NCBI GenBank assembly: GCA_015494815.1
Contig: WGAK01000133.1
Coordinates: 1-5,665, forward strand
Direction: 5' to 3'
Length of the DNA: 5,665 nt
Source: Anaerolineales bacterium
GTDB lineage: Bacteria; Chloroflexota; Anaerolineae; Anaerolineales; DRMV01
Shown here: positions 1-5,665 of the stretch, in pieces
Position numbering within the stretch: position 1 is the stretch's first letter
Layout: each line of letters begins with the position of its first letter
Program-made: the position numbers and the translations under genes
The notes under the pieces: generated by a model
Database searches by the model: none
What the model saw: the letters and a program-made list of their open reading frames with translations, nothing else
What the model was told of the DNA's origin: nothing

Positions 1-267
1 ACCCTGCCCCACGCGCTCATTCTGGCCGACCCGCGCATGCACCTGGCCCTGGTGCCCCTGGTGGCCGTGGCCGCGGTCTGGACCGTGGCCTATCGCGCGC
101 GGTGGCGCGCGGTCGAGGCCACCCCGCGCGGTCGGTGGCGCGCCTGGGCCGGACGGGCCGCGCAGGCCGTGCTGCTGGCCGCCTGGGCCGCAGGCATCTG
201 GGCGCAGCGGGCGCGCTGGCGCGTGCTACTGGGCCCACGCGGGCACGAGGCCCACTTCGACTACTGA
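1..267 (+). CDS. C-terminal fragment of a polytopic membrane protein, possibly GT39-like glycosyltransferase
   Basis: The reading frame is open from the first base and ends at TGA 265-267, leaving 88 residues; the start lies outside the window. The fragment has two hydrophobic stretches: one starting LALVPLVAVAAV (about residues 15-31) and one around AVLLAAWAAGIWA (about 57-69). An Arg/Trp-rich loop separates them, and a polar tail ends HEAHFDY. The ADPRMHLALVPLVAV segment resembles the last membrane helix of GT39/PMT-like glycosyltransferases, which often read like 'DPR(F/Y)xLPLxPxLAL' there. Those enzymes transfer sugars from polyprenyl-phosphate donors at the membrane. That assignment rests on one short motif and is tentative; another polytopic membrane protein is possible. 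A membrane protein is well supported by composition. It is co-directional with cofH, 55 bases upstream, but a -10-like box lies between them, so a shared operon is not required. Confidence 0.6.
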   Translation, partial: TLPHALILADPRMHLALVPLVAVAAVWTVAYRARWRAVEATPRGRWRAWAGRAAQAVLLAAWAAGIWAQRARWRVLLGPRGHEAHFDY

Positions 268-274
268 GCCGCGG

Positions 275-280
275 TACAAT
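275..280 (+). promoter_or_regulatory. Candidate -10 box (TACAAT) for cofH
   Basis: TACAAT differs from the sigma-70 consensus TATAAT at one position and stands out as A/T-rich in this GC-rich spacer. Initiation about 7 bases downstream would give a leader of roughly 35 bases before the cofH ATG. No convincing -35 hexamer is visible at 16-18 bases upstream, so the site is plausible rather than proven. The same TACAAT word occurs at the right edge of the window (5660-5665), also just past a gene-free stretch. Confidence 0.45.
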
Positions 281-322
281 GGGGCTCTGCCGCGACCCCG
301 TCATTCCCTTCGGAGGCACGCC

Positions 323-1570
323 ATGAGGCCACACGACGCGCCCCATGACCTGGACCATCTCTTCCGCCGCGTATCACCGCGCGTGGGCCGCATTCTGGAC
401 CAGGCCCTGGCCGACCGCGCCATCACCCCCGCGCAGGCCGAAACCCTCTTCCACGCACAGGGGCTCGACCTGCTGGCCCTGCTGGCCGTGGCCGACGAAC
501 TGCGCCGCCGGGCCGTGGGCGAAGTGGTCACTTATGTGGTCACGCGCAACATCAACTTCACCAATGTGTGCTACATCGGCTGCCGTTTTTGTGCGTTCGG
601 CAAGCCGGCCCGCTCGCCCGAAGCGTACACCCTGAGCCTGGACGACATCGCCGCGCGCGCCCGCGAGGCCGTGGCCTGGGGCGCCACCGAGGTGTGCCTG
701 CAAGGTGGGCTCAACCCGCACCAGCCGCCCAGCATCTACGAAGACATCGTGCACACCATCAAAGCAGCCGCGCCCGAACTGCACATCCACGCGTTCTCCC
801 CCTTCGAGATTTGGTGGGGCAGCCGGCGTCTGGGTATCTCGGAAGAGACTTTCTTGCGGCGCCTCAAAGACGCGGGCCTGGGCAGCATTCCGGGCACCGC
901 GGCCGAGATTCTGGTGCCCGAAATCCGCCAGCGCCTGACCCGCAACAAACTCTCGCGCGACGACTGGGTGCGCATCGTGACCACCGCGCATCGGGTGGGG
1001 CTGCCCAGCACGGCCACCATCATGTACGGCCACATTGACGGCCCCGCGCACTGGGCCGCGCATCTCGACTTGCTGCGCCGCATTCAGGCCGAAACCGGCG
1101 GCTTCACCGAGTTCGTGCCCTTAGGCTTCATCCACGAAAACACCCGTCTTTACCGCGAAGACGGCGCGCGCCCCGGTCCCACGGGCATGGAAGACCTGAA
1201 AATGCACGCGGTGGCGCGGCTCATGCTGCAACACCACATCGCCAACATCCAGGTATCGTGGGTCAAACTGGGCTACAAGATGGCCCAAATGGCGTTGCAG
1301 GCCGGGGCCAACGACTTCGGCGGCACCCTGTTCGAGGAGAGCATCAGCCGGGCCGCGGGCGAAACCCAGGGCACCCACACCACGCCCGAGACCTTCCGGC
1401 GGCTGATTCGCGACCTGGGCCGGGTGCCGCAAGAGCGCGACACCCTCTACCGCGCCGTGCAGCGGACGCCCGACGCGCCACCCGCGCCGCAGTTGTGGCA
1501 GCCCCCCCTGGTGCGGCAGGCGGCCACGGGGGTGGGGGAAGGGCTCCGCGTCCGGCCCGCGCCGGCTTGA
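323..1570 (+). CDS. cofH: CofH, radical SAM FO synthase subunit 2 (coenzyme F420 biosynthesis)
   Basis: This 415-residue protein matches CofH, 5-amino-6-(D-ribitylamino)uracil--L-tyrosine 4-hydroxyphenyl transferase. CofH uses S-adenosylmethionine and a 4Fe-4S cluster to join a tyrosine-derived fragment to the uracil; CofG then closes the ring to give FO, the chromophore of coenzyme F420. It is cytosolic. The cluster motif CYIGCRFC gives Cys83, Cys87 and Cys90, in the context NINFTNVCYIGCRFCAF. Other CofH signatures follow in order: TEVCLQGG (122-129), HAFSPFE (156-162), PGTAAEIL (190-197), MYGHIDGPAHW (234-244), FTEFVPLGFIH (261-271), RPGPT (283-287), NIQVSWVKLG (308-317), GANDFGGTLFEESISRAAG (328-346). 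MqnC and MqnE of menaquinone synthesis are relatives, but this series fits CofH best. The ATG is preceded by GGAGG at 312-316 with 6-base spacing. The last ~35 residues, after TLYRAVQ, are a Pro/Arg/Ala-rich tail beyond the usual end of the family. No cofG is adjacent; it must lie elsewhere if FO is made. Confidence 0.95.
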   Translation: MRPHDAPHDLDHLFRRVSPRVGRILDQALADRAITPAQAETLFHAQGLDLLALLAVADELRRRAVGEVVTYVVTRNINFTNVCYIGCRFCAFGKPARSPEAYTLSLDDIAARAREAVAWGATEVCLQGGLNPHQPPSIYEDIVHTIKAAAPELHIHAFSPFEIWWGSRRLGISEETFLRRLKDAGLGSIPGTAAEILVPEIRQRLTRNKLSRDDWVRIVTTAHRVGLPSTATIMYGHIDGPAHWAAHLDLLRRIQAETGGFTEFVPLGFIHENTRLYREDGARPGPTGMEDLKMHAVARLMLQHHIANIQVSWVKLGYKMAQMALQAGANDFGGTLFEESISRAAGETQGTHTTPETFRRLIRDLGRVPQERDTLYRAVQRTPDAPPAPQLWQPPLVRQAATGVGEGLRVRPAPA

Positions 1571-1581
1571 ACCCCGCGCGA

Positions 1582-2859
1582 CTATTCGCCGCGCAGGTGC
1601 CGGGCCGCGCCCTCGGCCGCGGCGCGAATCAAGATGGACGCGCCCTCCTGCAGCAAACCGCCCACCCGGCTCAGGGCCCGCTGCAAGGCCTGCATCTCGC
1701 CGCGCTTGAGCAGGCCCTGCCACTCCTGCGCGGCCAGCCATGCGGCCACATCCACCCCCTCGGGTCGCAGCGCGCGCGTCAGGGTGTCGGCCAGGTACCA
1801 CACCAGCACCTCGGCCTGGGGCGCGTAGCCCACCGCGCGGTCGGCCGCGGGATAGACGAAGCCCCACTGCTCCAACTTGCGCAGTTCGGGCGCCAGGTGA
1901 GGCAAATCGCGCAGCAGGGCGTGGATGTCGAAGGCCCGGCCGTTGGGCAACTGCGCGGCCATCGCCTCCAGCCCGACCAGGGTGAAGGCCATCTGCATGT
2001 ACGGCGTCCACGACATCCAGATGTCTTGCAGCAGCGACTCGGCCACGCTGCCGAAGAACTCCCGCGCGGCCCGCTCCCGGCGGCCCAGAGGGCCGGTCTC
2101 GTCCTCGTACATGTCCCACAGATAATACGCCGCGGCTTGCAGCAGATACGGGTGCCGCCCCGCGATGCGCTTGACGAAGGCCCGGTCCGCGGGGTCCAAC
2201 CGGTCGCGACCTCGGGCCAGCAGGGCGTCCACGGCCTTGCGCGGCAGCGGGCGCAGGGTGATTTCGGACGCGAAGTTGAAATAGGGCGAGCCCAGCGCGA
2301 ATTCCCGGGTGCGCTGGTTGAGTTCCGCGGCCGAGCGCCGGGACGAGAGCAGCAAGGAAAACGACGGAAAGCGCGAGGCCAGCGAGCGCAAAATGCCGTA
2401 GAACCGTCCTTGATGCAGGCCCGGCTCGTGCAGCAGCGCCTCGAATTCATCCACCGCCAACACCAGGCGCACAGCGCGGGCCTCGGCCTGCTCGAACAGG
2501 GTCTCCAAAGCCGAGATATCGTCGGCCGCGGCCAGGGCCGCGCGCAAAGCCGCCTGCAGGTCGGGCTCGGCTTCGGCCAGAGGTTCCAGGGCTTCGTGCC
2601 AGAAGCGGGCCGTATCCCACCCGGCCATGGTGTAGGCGTCGAGATAGTGAAAACACAGCCGCCAGCCGCCCTCCGCGGCCCACTGGGGGAGCACATCCTC
2701 GACGCGCAACAACAACGAGGTCTTGCCCATGCCCGGCGCGGCGGTCACGATGGCCGAAGCGCCGCGGCGCACCCGGTCGCGCACCCGCCGCAGGGCCCGC
2801 TCCCGGTCGAGGAAGTCCGCATCCCGCACAGGGTCGCCAAACACGAAAGGATTGCTCAT
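1582..2859 (-). CDS. Soluble AAA/STAND-like ATPase with winged helix and helical C-terminal tail
   Basis: This 425-residue protein has a P-loop NTPase core of the AAA/ATPase_2/STAND-like type. Walker A is AAPGMGKT (40-47), within the [AG]x4GK[ST] pattern. Walker B is RLVLAVDEFEALL (131-143, Asp137 Glu138). The stretch LLLSSRRS (169-176) is a likely sensor-1/arginine region, and GRHPYLLQAAAYYLWD (234-249) is the family's characteristic 'GxHPYLLQ' helix. Residues about 280-360 look like a winged helix (FDIHALLRDL...LRKLEQWGFVY). Residues about 370-425 form a Trp/Ala-rich helical tail that I do not recognise. There is no signal peptide or membrane helix, so it is cytoplasmic. The ATG at 2859 is chosen because AGGAG lies 6 bases upstream and because SNPFVFGDPV parallels the start of the neighbouring ATPase; the frame stays open upstream, but that would overlap the preceding gene. 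It is the second gene of an operon, 30 bases after the membrane-bound ATPase gene. The substrate and partner are unknown; regulated switch or oligomerising NTPase is inferred from the family. Confidence 0.9.
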   Translation of the reverse strand: MSNPFVFGDPVRDADFLDRERALRRVRDRVRRGASAIVTAAPGMGKTSLLLRVEDVLPQWAAEGGWRLCFHYLDAYTMAGWDTARFWHEALEPLAEAEPDLQAALRAALAAADDISALETLFEQAEARAVRLVLAVDEFEALLHEPGLHQGRFYGILRSLASRFPSFSLLLSSRRSAAELNQRTREFALGSPYFNFASEITLRPLPRKAVDALLARGRDRLDPADRAFVKRIAGRHPYLLQAAAYYLWDMYEDETGPLGRRERAAREFFGSVAESLLQDIWMSWTPYMQMAFTLVGLEAMAAQLPNGRAFDIHALLRDLPHLAPELRKLEQWGFVYPAADRAVGYAPQAEVLVWYLADTLTRALRPEGVDVAAWLAAQEWQGLLKRGEMQALQRALSRVGGLLQEGASILIRAAAEGAARHLRGE

Positions 2860-2865
2860 ACCGCG

Positions 2866-2880
2866 CTCCTGCTGGTGGAG
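2866..2880 (-). promoter_or_regulatory. Ribosome binding site of the soluble ATPase gene, with a small possible hairpin
   Basis: On the minus strand AGGAG (2870-2866) sits 6 bases before the ATG at 2859 and decides that start. A CTCC just upstream (2880-2877) could pair with the GGAG (2869-2866) across a 7-base loop, hiding the site. The previous gene's TGA is at 2893-2891, so a terminating ribosome would cover this stem, consistent with translational coupling. The stem is only 4 base pairs; the binding site is solid, the hairpin is speculative. Confidence 0.6.
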
Positions 2881-2890
2881 AATCGCCGCT

Positions 2891-5572
2891 TCACGGCTGC
2901 TGGGGCCTGGCACACCGAAAGCCGATATAGCCGCGCTGCGTGTCGGGAGACGCGCTGCTGCGATTGGCCACCCGCAGCGCGTCCGCACCGTCAATGCGGC
3001 TGCCGCCGCGCAACACTCGCCCGAGGCCGTCGGGCGGGCCCAGGGGGTTCTCATCCGGCGACTGGGCGTAGAAATCGGGCCGATACCAGTCCAGCACCCA
3101 TTCCCACACATTCCCGGCCAGGTCATACAGGCCATAGCCGTTGGGGCCGTAAGTCATCACCGGGGCCAGGTTCGAGCCGCAGGTCCGAAAGCGCGCGCCG
3201 TTGACCGCGCCCGGGGTGCAGCCGGGCGCCTCGTCCCCCCAGGGGAAGGTCCGGCCCTCCAGACCGCCGCGCGCCGCGTACTCCCATTCGGCCTCGGTGG
3301 GCAGGCGCGCGCCCATCCATTGGCAATAGGTCTGGGCGTCGTACCACGACACATACACCACCGGATAGTCGTCGTAGCGCGCGTCCGCGTAGAAATCCGT
3401 CACCGCGGGGGGTTCGCACACCCGGGCCTCCACGCACAGGCGATACATGGCGTTGGTGACCTCGTGGCGGTCCATCCAGAAACCGGCCACGCGCACCGTG
3501 TGCACCGGCCGCTCGTCGGCATCGCCGTGCGTGCTGCCCATGGCGAACGCGCCGCCGGGGATGTATTGCATGACCATGCGGTCCCCGGGGCGGACCCAGG
3601 TCGCGCCCACGCCCAAGGTCGCGGTAGGGGTGAGGGTGGCGGTCGGCGTGGGCGTAGGCGTGCCCGTGGGCGAGGCCGTCGGCGTGGGGGCCACAGCCTG
3701 CGCCGCGGCGGTCGCGGTGGCGCGGGGGGACGGGCTCCGCACGGGGCCCGGCGGCGTCGCGACGGTAGGGCTGCTCCCCCGCAGCACGAGCCGGATGGGC
3801 CCGCGGCCCTGGCTCGCGTACCAGCCCAGGCCGGCCAACAGTGCGGCCAACAGCACCAGCAGCGTCAGCACCCGCGTCCGCCGCGCGCCGCGCGACGGAC
3901 GCGCCCCCTGCTGCTGGCGCACGGCCTGCGCCAACAAATCCACCGCCCACACGCCCTTTTCCGCGTAGTCGGGGCGGCGGGCCACCACCCACTGCAGCGC
4001 CTCCACGGCCTGCGCCCATTGCCCCGCGGCCAAAGCCTCGCGGCCCTGGGCGAATTGCGCGGCCAGGTGGGCCTGCTCGTCCAGGCGGGCCTGCAGCGCG
4101 TCGCGGGCCACGCGCACGTCCGCGTCGTCGGGCAACAGGTCCAGCACGCGGTCGTACCAGGCCAGGCGCTCGTGGTCCGTGGCCGCCTCGTCGGCACGCT
4201 TGAGGTAGATTTGCTTGAGGCGGTAGCGCGCCCGGCCCGGCGCGAGTTCGGCCAAGCGCTCCAGATAACGCTGGGCCTGCTCCAGGTCTCCCTGGGCCAG
4301 GCACACCTCGGCCAACAGTTCCAGCGCGCCCATGTGCGACGGGTTCAGGTCCAGGGCCTGGCGGAGCAAATCGCGGGCCTGGGACCATTGCTCTTGTTCG
4401 TACAGGCCGCGCGCGGCCTGATAGAGGCTGTCGGCCACAGGGTTGAGGCGGTCCAACTCGTCCTGAGTGCGGCCCAGGGGCTTGTTTTCCGCAATCCAAC
4501 GGCGCAGCAAAGCCACCCGAAAGCGGTAGCCGCCCTCCACCGGGGCCAGGATGTCCCAGGTTTGCAGCATGCGGGGCGCGTCTTGAAGTTCGCGGATGAG
4601 GATGCGCACGCCGCTTTCGGCCAGGATGCGTTGCAGGTCGTCTTCGGTGACCACGCCCGGCCCGGCCTGCGCCAGGGCCGCGGCCACCACTTTCTCGGCC
4701 GGCCCCAGCCCTTCCCACAGCCACACGAACATGTGCTCGCTGCGCTCCAGCGCGCCCGGCACGGCCGCGTCCACATCCGCGGGGGTCACAGGCGAGGGCG
4801 CCTCGTGCGCGTCATAGGCCGCGTCCCACACCTCCGCGCACAGGGCCTGGGTCAGATACGGGTGCCCCGAGGCCCAGTCCCACACCCGCGCCACGGCCTC
4901 GTCGGTCCAGGTCAGCGAGCCGGTGCGCTCGGACAGCCGCACCAGGGCTTCGGCCTCCTCGGGCTGCAGCAACGAGATGCGGCGATGGGGCAGGTCTTTG
5001 AACAGCCCCTGGGCCACAATGTCCAGGTCGGCCAGTGAGCGGCCCAGCACGAAGACGAATTGCAGCCGGGCCGGGTCCACTTCCCGCAATTGTCGCACAT
5101 AGCCGAAAAAGGCCTGCTTGGCCTGCCGGTCGGCCTCGGGGTCGGCCAGGATGTCGAATTCGTCCATCAGCAGCACCAGCGATTGGCCCTCGGGCAGCGT
5201 GTCCAGCACCTGGGGCAACCAGGTGGTGCGAAAAGTCTCGGGCGCGGGGGAATCCAGCGTTGGCGCGGGCTGTTGCAGGGCACGGGCCACGGCTTCGGCC
5301 AGGCCCTGCACGATGGCATCCAAAGGGCGGCCCGACCACCCCATCAGGTCGAAATATACGGGCCGATACGGGCCGTGCTCGGGCAGATGCACCTCCAGCC
5401 ATTGGAGGATGGAGGTCTTGCCGATGCGCCGCTGGCCGAACAAAGTGATGGCGTTCTGGGCGGGATGACGCAAAATATGCAGCACTTCGCGCAGGACATC
5501 CGTCCGCCCGACGAAAGCCGGCGTACGCCCAACGGGTTCGCCCGCGATGTAGGGATTGGAGGGCTGGGTCAT
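2891..5572 (-). CDS. Membrane-spanning AAA/STAND-like ATPase with TPR repeats and an outer FGE-sulfatase-like domain
   Basis: The product has 893 residues. Residues 20-280 are a P-loop ATPase: Walker A GQRRIGKTS (46-54), Walker B SLVLLMDEFDIL (131-142; Asp137 Glu138), sensor-like VFVLGRS (173-179), and SGHPYLTQALCAEVWD (235-250). A winged helix follows (about 285-362, ending FRVALLRRWI). TPR-like helical repeats span about 378-545 (YEQEQWSQARDLLRQALDLNP is typical). After the basic RPSRGARRTR, one membrane helix (about 568-585) and a Thr/Pro linker (about 602-655) lead to a C-terminal FGE-sulfatase/SUMF1-like domain (657-888). Signatures of that domain include IPGGAFAMGS, DRHEVTN, YVSWYDAQTYCQWMGARLP, TEAEWEYAARGG, FPWGD, YDLAGNVWEW, RVLRGGS and GFRCA. 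Basic residues before the helix place the ATPase inside and the FGE-like domain outside. Cysteines agree: two in the first ~590 residues, six in the last domain. The catalytic copper cysteines of true FGE are absent (Val868 and Ala863 align there), so formylglycine synthesis is unlikely. Function is unknown; a receptor or scaffold is inferred. First gene of the operon. Confidence 0.93.
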   Translation of the reverse strand: MTQPSNPYIAGEPVGRTPAFVGRTDVLREVLHILRHPAQNAITLFGQRRIGKTSILQWLEVHLPEHGPYRPVYFDLMGWSGRPLDAIVQGLAEAVARALQQPAPTLDSPAPETFRTTWLPQVLDTLPEGQSLVLLMDEFDILADPEADRQAKQAFFGYVRQLREVDPARLQFVFVLGRSLADLDIVAQGLFKDLPHRRISLLQPEEAEALVRLSERTGSLTWTDEAVARVWDWASGHPYLTQALCAEVWDAAYDAHEAPSPVTPADVDAAVPGALERSEHMFVWLWEGLGPAEKVVAAALAQAGPGVVTEDDLQRILAESGVRILIRELQDAPRMLQTWDILAPVEGGYRFRVALLRRWIAENKPLGRTQDELDRLNPVADSLYQAARGLYEQEQWSQARDLLRQALDLNPSHMGALELLAEVCLAQGDLEQAQRYLERLAELAPGRARYRLKQIYLKRADEAATDHERLAWYDRVLDLLPDDADVRVARDALQARLDEQAHLAAQFAQGREALAAGQWAQAVEALQWVVARRPDYAEKGVWAVDLLAQAVRQQQGARPSRGARRTRVLTLLVLLAALLAGLGWYASQGRGPIRLVLRGSSPTVATPPGPVRSPSPRATATAAAQAVAPTPTASPTGTPTPTPTATLTPTATLGVGATWVRPGDRMVMQYIPGGAFAMGSTHGDADERPVHTVRVAGFWMDRHEVTNAMYRLCVEARVCEPPAVTDFYADARYDDYPVVYVSWYDAQTYCQWMGARLPTEAEWEYAARGGLEGRTFPWGDEAPGCTPGAVNGARFRTCGSNLAPVMTYGPNGYGLYDLAGNVWEWVLDWYRPDFYAQSPDENPLGPPDGLGRVLRGGSRIDGADALRVANRSSASPDTQRGYIGFRCARPQQP
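3614..3688 (-). repeat. Low-complexity Thr/Pro linker repeat
   Basis: Within the membrane-bound ATPase gene, residues 629-653 are built almost entirely of Pro, Thr, Ser, Ala and Gly (PTPTASPTGTPTPTPTAT). The DNA is an imperfect tandem of CCNACN-type codon pairs, seen on the plus strand as repeated gtgggcgt-like units. It joins the membrane helix to the FGE-like domain and is probably extended and outside the membrane. Such linkers commonly vary in length between strains by repeat slippage. Confidence 0.8.
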
Positions 5573-5577
5573 GCGGT

Positions 5578-5583
5578 ATCCTT
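5578..5583 (-). promoter_or_regulatory. Ribosome binding site setting the start of the membrane-bound ATPase
   Basis: AAGGAT on the minus strand lies 5 bases before the ATG at 5572-5570. It decides between that ATG and an in-frame TTG at 5599-5597. The TTG has no comparable upstream purine run and would lie only about 5 bases from the predicted transcription start. Confidence 0.7.
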
Positions 5584-5610
5584 GCGGTGCGTGTTGCAAC
5601 TCGGTGCATC

Positions 5611-5616
5611 ATTATA
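5611..5616 (-). promoter_or_regulatory. -10 box (TATAAT) of the two-gene ATPase operon
   Basis: A perfect sigma-70 -10 hexamer reads TATAAT on the minus strand, in an otherwise GC-rich stretch. Transcription would start near 5604 and give a leader of about 32 bases before the ATG at 5572. No good -35 hexamer is seen at 16-18 bases upstream (about 5633-5639 reads GTATTT/CGTATT on the minus strand), so an activator may be needed. The whole operon probably runs from here to 1582. Confidence 0.6.
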
Positions 5617-5635
5617 ACCCGCGCCACGGCCCAAA

Positions 5636-5661
5636 TACGCGTTTTCGAGCATTTTCGCGTA
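5636..5661. promoter_or_regulatory. Dyad with internal direct repeat in a probable divergent promoter region
   Basis: TACGCG (5636-5641) and CGCGTA (5656-5661) form a perfect 6-base inverted repeat around a 14-base centre. Overlapping it, GTTTTCGAGC (5641-5650) and ATTTTCGCGT (5651-5660) are adjacent 10-base units with 7 of 10 positions matching, spaced one helical turn apart. The element lies 20-45 bases upstream of the minus-strand -10 box, where an activator or repressor would bind. It may be an operator; chance is possible for such a short dyad. Confidence 0.3.
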
Positions 5662-5665
5662 CAAT
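5660..5665 (+). promoter_or_regulatory. Candidate -10 box (TACAAT) for a rightward gene beyond the window
   Basis: TACAAT ends exactly at the window edge and is the same word found before cofH. It points away from the ATPase operon, suggesting a divergently transcribed gene to the right. No clear -35 is visible, and the gene itself is outside the sequence. Confidence 0.3.

Noticed and set aside
1545..1590. Possible terminator between the converging genes (CCGGC/GCCGG near 1552-1565)
   Set aside because: The stem is short, lies inside the cofH coding end and has no T-run on either strand. The 11-base gap holds nothing else.
1121..2119. A 332-codon minus-strand frame across the cofH/ATPase junction
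   Set aside because: It overlaps cofH antisense and the ATPase gene in another frame, and its product is Gly/Arg/Ala-rich with no recognisable motif.
2860..3135. Longer N-terminus for the soluble ATPase, starting inside the upstream gene
   Set aside because: It would overlap the conserved FGE-like coding region and ignore the AGGAG site just before the ATG at 2859.
2909..3604. Formylglycine-generating (sulfatase-maturing) enzyme activity
   Set aside because: Both copper-ligand cysteines are replaced (Ala863, Val868), no sulfatase gene is nearby, and the domain is attached to a signalling-type ATPase.
1258..5038. Very long plus-strand open frames (1258-3204 and 2723-5038) opposite the ATPase genes
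   Set aside because: They are antisense shadows of GC-rich genes, where stop codons are rare. Their translations are low-complexity Arg/Gly/Pro/Ala/His-rich with no domain motifs, while the minus-strand frames carry clear ATPase and FGE signatures.
5573..5599. TTG start nine codons upstream for the membrane-bound ATPase
   Set aside because: The ATG at 5572 has an AAGGAT ribosome binding site and a proper leader from the TATAAT box, and its MTQPSNPY start resembles the partner's MSNPF. The TTG lacks these.
1..5665. tRNA, rRNA, CRISPR array or insertion sequence
   Set aside because: No cloverleaf-like sequence, regularly spaced repeats, transposase motifs or terminal inverted repeats were seen; nearly all the window is coding.

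Overview
The window is very GC-rich (roughly 70% by eye), with almost every third codon position G or C. It is densely packed bacterial DNA: three complete genes, one truncated gene at the left edge and no gap over about 80 bases. A Chloroflexota bacterium of the Anaerolineae/Caldilineae type is the best guess. The grounds are the Thr/Pro-rich linker between a membrane segment and an outer domain, the paired AAA/STAND-like ATPases, a coenzyme F420 gene, and TACAAT/TATAAT -10 boxes in a high-GC background. This is an inference from style; an actinobacterium or another GC-rich phylum cannot be excluded from this window alone.

Layout, left to right. Positions 1-267 (+) hold the C-terminal end of a polytopic membrane protein, possibly a GT39-like glycosyltransferase. 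A short spacer with a TACAAT box leads to cofH (323-1570, +), the radical SAM subunit of FO synthase in coenzyme F420 biosynthesis. cofH converges with a two-gene minus-strand operon, only 11 bases separating the stop codons. In transcription order the operon has (i) a TATAAT promoter at 5611-5616; (ii) an 893-residue protein (2891-5572) with an AAA/STAND-like ATPase, a winged helix, TPR-like repeats, one membrane helix, a Thr/Pro linker and an outer FGE-sulfatase-like (C-type-lectin-fold) domain; (iii) after 30 bases, a 425-residue soluble ATPase of the same broad class (1582-2859) with its own winged helix and a helical C-terminal tail.

The operon is the most interesting part. The first protein looks like a membrane-spanning receptor or scaffold: its outer domain keeps the FGE fold signature but lacks both copper-binding cysteines, so it more likely binds something than makes formylglycine. 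The second protein looks like a cytoplasmic NTPase partner. A sensory, signalling or defence role for the pair is inference; no recognisable nuclease, protease, TIR or kinase effector is present in the window. The right edge (5573-5665) is a probable divergent promoter region with a small dyad and a second TACAAT box pointing out of the window.
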